Positions 17,054 to 25,482 of a stretch of 64,000 nt of DNA are shown in pieces. The DNA is from Burkholderia sp. OK233 (lineage in GTDB: Bacteria > Pseudomonadota > Gammaproteobacteria > Burkholderiales > Burkholderiaceae): the NCBI RefSeq assembly GCF_900230185.1, contig NZ_OCSR01000002.1, positions 3,100,001 through 3,164,000 of the forward strand, in the 5' to 3' direction. Under the pieces are notes generated by a model, which worked only from the letters and a program-made list of their open reading frames with translations, made no database searches and was not told the origin of the DNA. The translations under genes and the position numbers were made by a program. Positions within the stretch are counted from its first letter, which is position 1, and each line of letters begins with the position of its first letter.

Positions 17054-18190
17054 ATGAAATACAAACTCGCTTTGGGCAGCATGTTGCTCGGTATCAGCGC
17101 CTCGTCGTTCGCACAGAGCAGCGTGACGTTGTACGGGATCATCGATACAGGCATCGAACTGGTGACGCATGCAAACGCAGCGGGCGATAGCGTCGTGCGC
17201 ATGCCGGGCATCACGGGCGAATTTCCGTCGCGCTGGGGGATTCGTGGCAAGGAGGGATTGGGCGGCGGGTTGTCCGCGGTCTTCGTACTGGAAAGCGGCT
17301 TTAACACCAAAGCCGGCACGCTCAATCAGGGTGGCCGGATGTTTGGCCGGCAGGCCTTTGTGGGTATCGAGAGTCCCTACGGTACGCTCACTTTCGGCCG
17401 CCAGTACACGATGACGTATTGGGCGATACTCGATTCCGATCTGCTCGGCCCTGATATATACGGCGGCACGGGGTCGTTCGATCAGTACATGCCGAGCGCG
17501 CGCAGCGACAACACGATTGCGTATAAAGGCACGTTCTCGGGGTTCACGTTCGGTGCGACCTATTCGTTCGGTCGCGATTCAGCCGGTACCGGCAATTCGC
17601 CGGGGCAGGGCACCTGCGTGGGGTCGATTCCGGGCAGTTCGCAGAATTGCCGCGAATGGTCCATGATGCTGCGTTATGACATGAACGGCTACGGCGTGGC
17701 GGGCGCCTATGACGAACAACGCGGCGGCCCGGGCGCGGCCGCGAATCTGTACGACGGCACGGCACCTTTCGCGCTGACGCAATCTGGCGACAAGGACGTG
17801 CGGATGCAGTTGAACGGCTACGGACACATCGGGCCGGTGAAACTCGGGGCGGGTTGGCTTGGCCGTCACGTCGAGACGGTGTCCCCGGCGTTGCCGGATG
17901 TGCGCTCGAATCTGTATTACGTCACGGCGGCGTATAACGTGACGCCTGCCTTCATCCTGGACGGCGGCGTGTACCGCATCATCAATCGCGCGGACGATAC
18001 CCGCGGCACAATCGCCGCGCTACGCACCACGTATCTGCTGTCGAAGCGTTCCGCGGTTTACCTGCAGGGTGCGTACCTGTTCAATAGCCCGCATGCCGCT
18101 TATACGGTGAGCCAGGGTGGCGGAGGTACGACGCCGGCGCCGAGCATCGGGCAGCTTGGCGTGATGGCCGGCATTCGCCATTCGTTCTGA
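17054..18190 (+). CDS. Outer-membrane porin, OmpC-like (betaproteobacterial type)
   Basis: A 378-residue trimeric-porin family protein. The signal peptide is MKYKLALGSMLLGISASSFA, followed by the mature start QSSVTLYGIIDTGIE, which is the standard Burkholderiales porin opening. The FPSRWGIRGKEGLGGGLSAVFVLESGF and GTLTFGRQYT segments are also typical, and the chain ends in an aromatic residue (SF) as expected for outer-membrane barrel insertion. ATG 17054 gives a proper signal peptide; an open frame from 16991 does not. It follows the aromatic acid transporter and probably provides outer-membrane entry for the same compounds. Confidence 0.92.
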   Translation: MKYKLALGSMLLGISASSFAQSSVTLYGIIDTGIELVTHANAAGDSVVRMPGITGEFPSRWGIRGKEGLGGGLSAVFVLESGFNTKAGTLNQGGRMFGRQAFVGIESPYGTLTFGRQYTMTYWAILDSDLLGPDIYGGTGSFDQYMPSARSDNTIAYKGTFSGFTFGATYSFGRDSAGTGNSPGQGTCVGSIPGSSQNCREWSMMLRYDMNGYGVAGAYDEQRGGPGAAANLYDGTAPFALTQSGDKDVRMQLNGYGHIGPVKLGAGWLGRHVETVSPALPDVRSNLYYVTAAYNVTPAFILDGGVYRIINRADDTRGTIAALRTTYLLSKRSAVYLQGAYLFNSPHAAYTVSQGGGGTTPAPSIGQLGVMAGIRHSF

Positions 18191-18201
18191 GAGATTTAAA
18201 A

Positions 18202-18228
18202 GGCCACGTCAGATAATCTGACGTGGCC
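18202..18228. terminator. Bidirectional terminator between porin and gabD
   Basis: GGCCACGTCAGAT (18202-18214) and ATCTGACGTGGCC (18216-18228) form a near-continuous perfect palindrome in the gap between the convergent porin and gabD genes. AAAA precedes it and T-rich sequence follows, fitting a terminator that works in both directions. Confidence 0.75.
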
Positions 18229-18237
18229 GTTGTTGCT

Positions 18238-19698
18238 TTAGATCCCGCCGACGCACATGTACTTGATCACGACGTAATCATCGATACCGTAATGCGAGCC
18301 TTCGCGGCCAAGACCGGATTGCTTGACGCCGCCGAACGGCGCGACTTCGTTGGAAATCAGCCCGGTGTTGATACCCACCATGCCGTATTCGAGCGCTTCA
18401 GCGACACGCCACACACGGCCGATGTCGCGGCTATAGAAGTACGACGCGAGGCCGAATTCCGTATCGTTGGCGAGGCGGATCACTTCTTCATCCGACGAGA
18501 AGCGGAACAGCGGCGCGAGCGGGCCGAAGGTTTCGTCGCGAGCGACCTTCATGGCCGGCGTGACATCTGCGAGCACGGTCGGCTCGAAGAAGCCATGACC
18601 GAGCGCATGGCGCTTACCGCCGGTGACGATGCGTGCACCTTTGGCGAGGGCGTCTTCGATATGCGATTCGACCTTGAGCACGGCGGCTTCATTGATCAGC
18701 GGACCTTGCGTGACGCCGTCTTCGGTGCCGCGGCCGACCTTGAGTTGTTCGACGGCGACGCGCAGTTTTTCGGCGAATGCGTCGTAGACTTTATCGTGCA
18801 CGTAGAAGCGATTCGTGCAGACGCAGGTCTGGCCGCTATTGCGATATTTCGATGCGATGGCGCCGGCTACGGCCGCATCCAGATCCGCGTCTTCGAAGAC
18901 GATGAACGGTGCGTTGCCGCCGAGTTCGAGCGACACTTTCTTGACCGTCGGCGCGCACTGCGCCATCAGCAGACGGCCGACCGGCGTTGAACCGGTGAAG
19001 GACAGTTTGCGCACGATCGGATTGCCGGTCATTTCCGCGCCGATTGCTTTCGGCTCACCGGTGACGACATTGAACACGCCGCGCGGCACACCGGCGCGTT
19101 CGGCCAGCGCTGCGAGGGCGAGCGCCGAGAGCGGCGTGGCTTCGGCCGGTTTGACGATGATCGGGCAGCCGGCGGCGAGCGCCGGGCCGACCTTGCGAGT
19201 GATCATGGCTGCCGGGAAATTCCACGGCGTGATGGCTGCGCAGACACCGATCGGTTCTTTCGTTACGACGATGCGTTTGTCGTTTGCCGGGGTGGGGATG
19301 GTGTCGCCGTTGACGCGTTTGCCTTCTTCCGCGAACCATTCAAGGAACGAGGCGGCATAGAGGATTTCGCCTTTGGCTTCGGCGAGGGGCTTGCCTTGTT
19401 CGGTGGTCAGGATCTTTGCCAGATCGTCGGCGTTTTCCAGCATGAGGTCATGCCATTTGCGCAGGATCGTGGCGCGTTGTTTGGCGGTGGTGGCTCGCCA
19501 TGCTGGCCAGGCTGCGTTGGCCGTGTCGATTGCACGGCGGGTTTCGGTTGTGCCCATGCGGGGCACTGTGGCGATTGTTTCGCCTGTGGCGGGGTTTTTT
19601 ACTTCGAATGTTGCGCCGTCGTCGGCGGGTTGCCATTCGCCTGCTATGTAGGCTTTTGTTTTTAGGAGAGAGGGGTCTTTTAGGACTAGCGTCGGCAT
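18238..19698 (-). CDS. gabD: Succinate-semialdehyde dehydrogenase
   Basis: A 486-residue aldehyde dehydrogenase of the GabD type, which oxidises succinate semialdehyde to succinate with NADP(+) or NAD(+). ITPWNFPAAMITRKVGPALAAGCPIIVKPAEATPLSA starts the cofactor domain. The catalytic Glu is in VSLELGGNAPFIVF and the catalytic Cys in NSGQTCVCTNRFYV, with the extra cysteine two residues later that GabD proteins share. NTGLISNEVAPFGGVKQSGLGREGS near the C-terminus is also characteristic. It lies downstream of gabT in the same direction, but a 0.68-kb repeat separates them, so it may have its own promoter. Confidence 0.92.
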   Translation of the reverse strand: MPTLVLKDPSLLKTKAYIAGEWQPADDGATFEVKNPATGETIATVPRMGTTETRRAIDTANAAWPAWRATTAKQRATILRKWHDLMLENADDLAKILTTEQGKPLAEAKGEILYAASFLEWFAEEGKRVNGDTIPTPANDKRIVVTKEPIGVCAAITPWNFPAAMITRKVGPALAAGCPIIVKPAEATPLSALALAALAERAGVPRGVFNVVTGEPKAIGAEMTGNPIVRKLSFTGSTPVGRLLMAQCAPTVKKVSLELGGNAPFIVFEDADLDAAVAGAIASKYRNSGQTCVCTNRFYVHDKVYDAFAEKLRVAVEQLKVGRGTEDGVTQGPLINEAAVLKVESHIEDALAKGARIVTGGKRHALGHGFFEPTVLADVTPAMKVARDETFGPLAPLFRFSSDEEVIRLANDTEFGLASYFYSRDIGRVWRVAEALEYGMVGINTGLISNEVAPFGGVKQSGLGREGSHYGIDDYVVIKYMCVGGI

Positions 19699-19828
19699 TT
19701 TTGGTTTGCTCCAGGGGTTTTGGATTTAAGTTTTTTGCCTGCGCGGCGCTTTTGTCAGTGTTCTTAGGGCTTTGGCCTTTCCTTGTTTTTTTAGTGGTCT
19801 ATTAGTGTTGCCCCTGTGCGGGGCGGCA

Positions 19829-19863
19829 CCTACTTTTCTTTGCCGGCTGCAAAGAAAAGTAGG
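19829..19863. repeat. Nested 15-bp hairpin in left arm of palindromic repeat
   Basis: CCTACTTTTCTTTGC (19829-19843) and GCAAAGAAAAGTAGG (19849-19863) are perfect complements around a 5-base loop. The same stem recurs at 20300-20334 and 40266-40300, and in altered form at 42002-42036. Confidence 0.85.
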
Positions 19864-20299
19864 CAAAAGAAAGCAGCTTAAACCGCTAATGCTAAGCGGG
19901 CACCGTAGTTTGCTAGGGGTAGTGGTGCATCTGGAATCTGTGTTCGTGCCCCTGCATACGCCAGTGACAAGGGCGTCATACTTCCGGCGGCGCTGCGCGC
20001 GCCGAAGAGCACTTCATAAAACCACCCGCTACATTTTGGCGCTCACGCCTCGCCAACAGGTTTCCGGGGTGAGTGCAGGGGCGCGTCGCCGAGGCGAAGC
20101 CGACGGCCCTTGCTACCTCAACCGAAGCCCGTGGTTTCCCATGCAAACCCGTCCGCGACGCACGTGGTGCGGAGTGGGAGCTGATGACTCCTTTGTCACT
20201 AGCGTATGCAGGTGCACGAACACGGATTCCAGATGCACCACTACCCGTTGCAAGCTACGACCCCCGCTTAGCATGAGCGGTTTGAGCCGCTTTCTTTTG

Positions 20300-20334
20300 C
20301 CTACTTTTCTTTGCGGCAAGCAAAGAAAAGTAGG
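20300..20334. repeat. Nested 15-bp hairpin in right arm of palindromic repeat
   Basis: CCTACTTTTCTTTGC (20300-20314) and GCAAAGAAAAGTAGG (20320-20334) pair perfectly around the loop GGCAA. It is the mirror partner of the hairpin at 19829-19863. Confidence 0.85.
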
Positions 20335-20494
20335 TGCCGCCCCGCACAGGGGCAACGCTAATAGACCACTAACAAAACAAGGAAAGGCCAAAGCCCTAAG
20401 AACACTGATAAAAGCGCCGCACGGGCAAAGAAAAAAGCAAAGCCCAACGCGGCACGCATCCAACCAAAAAGCGCCGCGCAGGCAAAAAAAACCA

Positions 20495-21778
20495 TCAAAC
20501 AGCTACAGCAACACTCTCCTTAAGCACCGCTTCAAGAATCCCCATAGCCTCATCAAAGACGGAGTCTTGAATAGTGAGCGGGAACAGGAACCGAACGACG
20601 TTCGAATAAACACCACAAACCAGCAGCAACAACCCGCGCTCCAGCGCCCGAGCCTGCACGCGCTTGGTGAAATCCGCATCCGGCTCCGTGCCACCTGCCT
20701 TGCAGAACTCAACAGCAACCATCCCACCCGGCCCACGCACATCGGCGATCTGCGGAACTTCGCTCTGAAGCGAGATCAGCTTCGCCTTGACGCGATCACC
20801 CAGAACCGTAGCCCGCTCGCAGAGCTTCTCTTCATCGATGATGTCGAGCACAGCATGGGCGGATGCAACCGCCAGCGGGTTCCCCGCATAGGTGCCACCC
20901 AATCCGCCAGGCGCCGCCGCGTCCATCAAATCAGCACGCCCAACCACGCCCGACAACGGCATGCCGCCCGCCAGGCTCTTGGCCATCGTCATCAGATCAG
21001 GCACCACGTCATAGTGATGCATCGCAAACAACTTGCCGGTACGGGCAAAACCCGTCTGCACTTCGTCGGCAATCAGCAAAATGCCATGCTCATTGCACAG
21101 CTTGCGCAGTGCGCGAACGAACTCGGCCGGCGCCGGGTAGAAACCGCCTTCGCCCTGAACCGGTTCGAAAATAATCGCCGCGACGCGCTTCGGATCGATG
21201 TCGGCCTTGAACAGAAACTCGATCGCCTTCAGCGAATCGGCCGTCGTCACACCGTGCAGCGGATTCGGGAACGGGGCGTGGAACACGTCCGCCGGGAACG
21301 GACCAAAGCCGATCTTGTACGGCGCAACCTTGCCGGTCAGCGCCATGCCCATCATCGTGCGGCCATGGAAACCGCCGGTGAACGCGATCACGCCCGGACG
21401 GCCGGTCGCGGCACGCGCAATCTTGATCGCGTTTTCAACGGCTTCGGCGCCAGTCGTGAAGAAAGCGGTCTTCTTCGGAAAGTCGCCCGGCGCGCGCGCG
21501 TTGATCTTCTCAGCCAGCTCGACGTACGACGCGTACGGCACGATCTGATACGCGGTGTGTGTGAAATGATCGAGCTGGTCGCGAATCGCGGCCAGAATCT
21601 TCGGGTGACGGTGGCCGGTGTTGCACACCGCAATGCCCGCAGCGAAATCGATGAAACGGCGGCCTTCGACGTCCCACAACTCGGCGTTCTCCGCACGCTC
21701 GGCGTAGAAATCGCACATCACTCCGACGCCACGGGGCGTGGCGGCGTCTTTGCGGCTCTTCAGGTCAGCATTCTTCAT
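20495..21778 (-). CDS. gabT: 4-aminobutyrate aminotransferase
   Basis: A 427-residue class III aminotransferase using pyridoxal phosphate. It converts GABA and 2-oxoglutarate to succinate semialdehyde and glutamate. The PLP-binding lysine is in LMTMAKSLAGGMPLSGVVGR, the cofactor aspartate in GILLIADEVQTGFARTG, and the FTGGFHGRTMMGMALTG segment fits GabT. Its product is the substrate of GabD encoded downstream, and a MocR-type regulator is divergent upstream. Related enzymes acting on 5-aminovalerate look alike, but the gabD neighbour favours GABA. Translation starts at ATG 21778 behind GGAGATAA. Confidence 0.92.
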   Translation of the reverse strand: MKNADLKSRKDAATPRGVGVMCDFYAERAENAELWDVEGRRFIDFAAGIAVCNTGHRHPKILAAIRDQLDHFTHTAYQIVPYASYVELAEKINARAPGDFPKKTAFFTTGAEAVENAIKIARAATGRPGVIAFTGGFHGRTMMGMALTGKVAPYKIGFGPFPADVFHAPFPNPLHGVTTADSLKAIEFLFKADIDPKRVAAIIFEPVQGEGGFYPAPAEFVRALRKLCNEHGILLIADEVQTGFARTGKLFAMHHYDVVPDLMTMAKSLAGGMPLSGVVGRADLMDAAAPGGLGGTYAGNPLAVASAHAVLDIIDEEKLCERATVLGDRVKAKLISLQSEVPQIADVRGPGGMVAVEFCKAGGTEPDADFTKRVQARALERGLLLLVCGVYSNVVRFLFPLTIQDSVFDEAMGILEAVLKESVAVAV

Positions 21779-21857
21779 GGTTATCTCCTTCGCTCCTCGG
21801 TTTTTGCGGGGGTGCCGCTAACGGACGCCGCACGCTCAGCGCAGCACATGCAGCGAC

Positions 21858-21890
21858 TATAATGAGATTTGGCTCTTAACTTCAGAGCCA
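21858..21890 (+). promoter_or_regulatory. Promoter -10 and inverted repeat before the MocR regulator
   Basis: A consensus TATAAT sits at 21858-21863, oriented toward the regulator gene. Just downstream, TGGCTCT (21870-21876) and AGAGCCA (21884-21890) form a perfect 7-bp inverted repeat with a 7-base spacer, placed over the likely transcription start. This is a good candidate operator for the MocR protein or another repressor. No strong -35 box was seen. Confidence 0.5.
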
Positions 21891-21916
21891 TTTCAATAAA
21901 AATGTAGGAGCCAATC

Positions 21917-23434
21917 ATGCGCGCGAGCGTTTTGTCCGACTGGCTGGCGCAGCGCCTCGACCGTGGCAACGGCCAGCCGATCTATCGTCAGCTGCATCGG
22001 CTGTTGCAGCAGGCGATCCTGTCGCGCGAATTGCCGGCGGGCAGCAGGGTGCCGTCGTCGCGTCTGCTGGCGCAGGAATTGGGCATCGGGCGCAATACCG
22101 TCACGCAGGTGTACGAGCAGTTGGTGCTCGAAGGCTATGTGAACTCGGCAACCGGTCGCGGCACGTTCGTCGCCGAAAGCGCGCCGGACGAGATCGTCGG
22201 CGTGCCCGACGCCGAGGCGCTGGCCGCGCCGCTCGAGTCATTGCCTCTGCCGCTGCCTTTACAGGGCAGCCGCGCGTTGTCGACGCGTGGCGCGAGGCTG
22301 ATTGCGGGGGCGGGGGTGTCGAAGCGGCAATGGGGCGCGTTCATGCCCGGGGTGCCGGATGTCACGAAGTTTCCGGCGCGCGTGTGGAGCCGCCTGCACA
22401 ACAAGTATTGGCGCCGGCCGCGCCCGGACTTGCTGACCTACGCGCCGGGCGGCGGGCTGGCCTCGTTGCGGCACGCGTTGGCGGACTATTTGCGCACGTC
22501 GCGCTCGGTGCGTTGCACGCCCGAGCAGATCATCGTCACGACCGGGATCCACCAGTCGGTCGACCTGGCGGTGCGCCTGCTATCCGATCCGGGCGATCTG
22601 ATCTGGACCGAAGACCCTTGCTATTGGGGCGTGCGCAGCGTGCTGCACGTGTCCGGTCTGCAATCGCGGCCGATCGCCGTCGACGAAGAAGGCATCAATC
22701 CCTCCGCCGATGATCTCGCGCAGCCGCCGAAGCTGATGCTCGTCACGCCGTCGCATCAATATCCGCTCGGCATGGTGATGAGCCTCGCGCGGCGCCGCAT
22801 GTTGCTCGAGTACGCGCGGCAGAATCAGTGCTGGATCATCGAGGACGACTACGACAGCGAATACCGTTACGGCAGCCGGCCGCTGGCATCGCTGCAAGGT
22901 CTGGACAGGTCCGGGCAGGTGATTTATGTGGGCAGCTTCGGCAAGACGCTGTTTCCGGGCTTGCGCATCGGCTACCTGGTCGTGCCTGAAGCGCTGGCCG
23001 AGAGCTTTGCGACCGCGAGCGCGGAGTTGTATCGGGAAGGGCAGTTGTTGCAGCAGGCGATGCTCGCGGAGTTCATCGCGGAAGGGCATTTCACGTCGCA
23101 TATCCGCAAGATGCGCACGCTCTACGGGCAGCGTCGCCAGACCCTGCTGGATGCTGCTGCGCACCGTTATGGCGATGCGCTGCCGGCCGTGGGCGGCGAT
23201 GCCGGTTTGCATCTGGTGATGCAATTGCCTGACGGCAGCGATGACCGCGCGGTGGCTGCCGCTGCGCTGGAGCGCAACATCGTCGTGCGGCCGTTGTCGG
23301 GGTATTACGCGCAACCGTCGCTGGCGCCGTCGGGTCTGCTGATCGGCTATGCGTGTGTGCCGGACGAGGAGATCGCGCCGGCGTTCAATACGTTGGCTGA
23401 GGCGATTGACGCGACGCTTGTGCAGTTCGCGTGA
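21917..23434 (+). CDS. MocR/GabR-type transcriptional regulator (GntR-HTH plus aminotransferase domain)
   Basis: A 505-residue fusion regulator. Residues ~10-90 form a GntR-type winged helix (GQPIYRQLHRLLQQAILSRELPAGSRVPSSRLLAQELGIGRNTVTQVYEQLVLEGYV). The rest is a fold type I aminotransferase-like domain with WIIEDDYDSEYRYGSRPLASLQGLD and the PLP-lysine segment VGSFGKTLFPGLRIGYLV. In GabR, PLP and GABA binding to this domain switches transcription. Being divergent to gabT over 138 bases, it most likely controls gabT and perhaps itself. PdxR-like roles are an alternative, but no vitamin B6 genes are near. Confidence 0.9.
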   Translation: MRASVLSDWLAQRLDRGNGQPIYRQLHRLLQQAILSRELPAGSRVPSSRLLAQELGIGRNTVTQVYEQLVLEGYVNSATGRGTFVAESAPDEIVGVPDAEALAAPLESLPLPLPLQGSRALSTRGARLIAGAGVSKRQWGAFMPGVPDVTKFPARVWSRLHNKYWRRPRPDLLTYAPGGGLASLRHALADYLRTSRSVRCTPEQIIVTTGIHQSVDLAVRLLSDPGDLIWTEDPCYWGVRSVLHVSGLQSRPIAVDEEGINPSADDLAQPPKLMLVTPSHQYPLGMVMSLARRRMLLEYARQNQCWIIEDDYDSEYRYGSRPLASLQGLDRSGQVIYVGSFGKTLFPGLRIGYLVVPEALAESFATASAELYREGQLLQQAMLAEFIAEGHFTSHIRKMRTLYGQRRQTLLDAAAHRYGDALPAVGGDAGLHLVMQLPDGSDDRAVAAAALERNIVVRPLSGYYAQPSLAPSGLLIGYACVPDEEIAPAFNTLAEAIDATLVQFA

Positions 23435-23519
23435 GCGGGGGCGCTTTACGGGCTCAAAGCGGCTTAAGAGCGAAACAACGGCGCGGCAACAATGTGACAT
23501 CAACCCATGCCACGGTGCT

Positions 23520-24356
23520 TCAAATCCGAATCAACACAGCCCCCAGCGTAACGAGCGCGCAGGCCACGATCCGTCGCGTGGTCAGCTTTTCCTGCATGAA
23601 CAACCAGCCGATCAGCACCGCGAAGATCGAACTGAGCTCACGCAGCGCGGAGACCATCGCAATCGGCAGATAGCGGTAGGCCTCGATGATCAGGCAATAG
23701 GCGGTCAGTGCGAGCGCGCCGGATGCCATACCCTTGAGTACCACCGCGCGTCCAATGAACAGCCCCTTGGCGCCGCCGCGCCAATGCCACGCAAGCAGAA
23801 ACTGCGGGATATTCCAGATCAGATAAACCCACATGATGTAGCTCAGGCCATTGCCCGCCACGCGCGCGCCGATTCCGTCGACGACCGAATACGTGGCGAT
23901 GAAGAAGCCCGTCAGCAACGCGAACGGCACGCTTTCGCCGGAAAAACGCATGCCGCGGCGGAACGCGAGTGAGACGATGCCGAGCGACACCAACGCCACG
24001 CCGACGGCCGCCAATGGCTTGAGCGATTCGTGCGCGAATACCAGCGCGCCGACGAATACGAGCATCGGCGAAAGACCGCGCGCAATCGGATAGATTTGCC
24101 CGAAATCGCCGCTCTTGTAAGCGCGGATCAGTGCCAGCAGGTAGCCGAATTCGAGCACTACCGACGCGAAGATATCAGGCCAGGCCGCCGGTGCAGGTAA
24201 AGGCAGCACGATCACGCCGATCGCACTGACAGCGACATACGGAATCGCCATCATGCCGAGCAGCCATACACGGTCTTCGGATAGATGCAGAAACGCGTTC
24301 CAGGTAGCGTGAAGCAGCGCGGAGAGCAGCACCAGCAAGACGACAAAGGTGTCCAT
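23520..24356 (-). CDS. EamA/DMT-family membrane transporter
   Basis: A 278-residue protein with about ten hydrophobic segments and the two-fold DMT architecture. The start MDTFVVLLVLLSALLHATWNAFLHLSEDRVW and the C-terminal half ALRELSSIFAVLIGWLFMQEKLTTRRIVACALVTLGAVLIRI are typical EamA halves. Members of this family usually export metabolites or amino acids across the inner membrane. The adjacent LysR gene is upstream in the same direction and may control it. The substrate cannot be predicted from sequence. Confidence 0.82.
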   Translation of the reverse strand: MDTFVVLLVLLSALLHATWNAFLHLSEDRVWLLGMMAIPYVAVSAIGVIVLPLPAPAAWPDIFASVVLEFGYLLALIRAYKSGDFGQIYPIARGLSPMLVFVGALVFAHESLKPLAAVGVALVSLGIVSLAFRRGMRFSGESVPFALLTGFFIATYSVVDGIGARVAGNGLSYIMWVYLIWNIPQFLLAWHWRGGAKGLFIGRAVVLKGMASGALALTAYCLIIEAYRYLPIAMVSALRELSSIFAVLIGWLFMQEKLTTRRIVACALVTLGAVLIRI

Positions 24357-24449
24357 CGAAGATCAGGAAAAGGAGAAAGAAGGCCAGGCGCCGGCTGCAA
24401 GCACGTGATTATTCCAGCAGAACGCCGCAATAACCGAATCACGTTTTAA

Positions 24450-25376
24450 CTACAGGGGCTTTGAAGTGCTTTTGGCCACCGCAGCCGTCACCCGAGGCGC
24501 ATCGCTGAACAACCAGTCGAGAAAGACGCTGAGTTCGCGGTCCTGGGGCGCCACGCGGTACAGGCAATGAAACGGCGGACCTTCGAGTTTGACTTCGGGA
24601 AAGAGTGCGGCCAGCCGCCCGCGCTGCACGTCTTCTTCGACGATCGCCTGAGGCGCTAGCGCCACGCCGAGTCCGCTCGCGGCCGCCTGCACGAGCAAAA
24701 AGAACTGCTCATAGAACGGGCCGCCGAGCGTTTCGCCGACCGGCACCTCCGCACAGTGGAACCAGTACTGCCAGGCCTCCGGCAAACCCGCATAGTGCAG
24801 CAGCCGCACTTGCCGCAAATCTGCGGGTGTACGCAGCGCATCCAGTTCGCGCAGATCGGGAGAGCACACAGGTACGGCCACATTGGCAACGAGTGGCCGC
24901 GAGTCGAAGCCGTAGCGCCGCAGGTTCGGTTCGTAGCGGCGGATGATCGCATCGTGCGATTCGTCGACGAGATCGATGTTCAGGTCGTTGGTGGTAGCGA
25001 CCTGCACGTCGATCTCGGGTTGCAGCGCGTGAAAGCGCGCAAGGCGTGGAATCAGCCAGCCGTGCGCGAATGACGCCGATGTATTCACGCGGATCGTTCG
25101 CCGCGCGGTGGTCCCGCACATTTGCGCGGTGGCTTCGGCCAATCGGCCCAGGCAACTGACGACATCGACCAGGTAGTGTCTGGCGCGCGGCGTCATCTGC
25201 AGCGTGCGCCCATTGCGTTCGAACAGCTTTTGTCCGAGATAGTCTTCGAGCGTGCGAATCTGTTGCGTTATCGCGCTATGCGTGACGCACAGTTCTTCTG
25301 CGGCTTTGGTGAGGCTGCCGAGGCGCCCGGCGGCCTCGAAGCTGCGCAACGTATTGAGTGGGGGCAGGCGGCGCAT
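24450..25376 (-). CDS. LysR-family transcriptional regulator, GcvA-like
   Basis: A LysR protein of about 308 residues of the GcvA/TrpI-like group. The opening MRRLPPLNTLRSFEAAGRLGSLTKAAEELCVTHSAITQQIRTLEDYLGQKLFERNGR is characteristic. I prefer ATG 25376 over 25394 because GcvA-type proteins begin with RRLPPLN and an AGGG precedes it. It precedes the EamA transporter gene by 93 bases in the same direction, so it may regulate that exporter. The effector is unknown. Confidence 0.85.
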   Translation of the reverse strand: MRRLPPLNTLRSFEAAGRLGSLTKAAEELCVTHSAITQQIRTLEDYLGQKLFERNGRTLQMTPRARHYLVDVVSCLGRLAEATAQMCGTTARRTIRVNTSASFAHGWLIPRLARFHALQPEIDVQVATTNDLNIDLVDESHDAIIRRYEPNLRRYGFDSRPLVANVAVPVCSPDLRELDALRTPADLRQVRLLHYAGLPEAWQYWFHCAEVPVGETLGGPFYEQFFLLVQAAASGLGVALAPQAIVEEDVQRGRLAALFPEVKLEGPPFHCLYRVAPQDRELSVFLDWLFSDAPRVTAAVAKSTSKPL

Positions 25377-25482
25377 GAAAAGCCCTATATCCAAGTATTG
25401 CTTGTATTTCTAACAGAAACTTTCAATTGAAGATATCGGCTTCGTGCTTTTACGATAGCGCTTTCTATCAACGGTCACAGCG

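Larger units (their letters stand above)
19743..20420. repeat. Large palindromic repeat, copy 1 (about 0.68 kb)
   Basis: The two ends are long inverted repeats: GCGGCGCTTTTGTCAGTGTT at 19743 is matched by its complement ending at 20420 with a single mismatch over about 43 bases. The symmetry continues inward with the motifs AGTGGTCTATTAG, TGCCCCTGTGCGGGGCGGCA, GGTGCATCTGGAATC and GCATACGC. Each arm carries its own perfect 15-bp hairpin (19829-19863 and 20300-20334). The unit lies between gabT and gabD. A second, nearly identical unit exists at 40179-42123, split by an IS element. It encodes no transposase; short open frames inside it are probably not genes. Confidence 0.85.

Noticed and set aside
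20113..20463. Cys/Pro-rich frame within the palindromic repeat (similar ones in copy 2)
   Set aside because: Such frames arise from the hairpin arms themselves and mirror each other between arms; no start signal and no protein-like composition.
19772..21862. Very long open plus-strand frame across the palindromic repeat and opposite gabT
   Set aside because: Its second half is the antisense of a clear aminotransferase and its first half is repeat sequence; composition is Arg/Gln/His-rich and no domain is seen.
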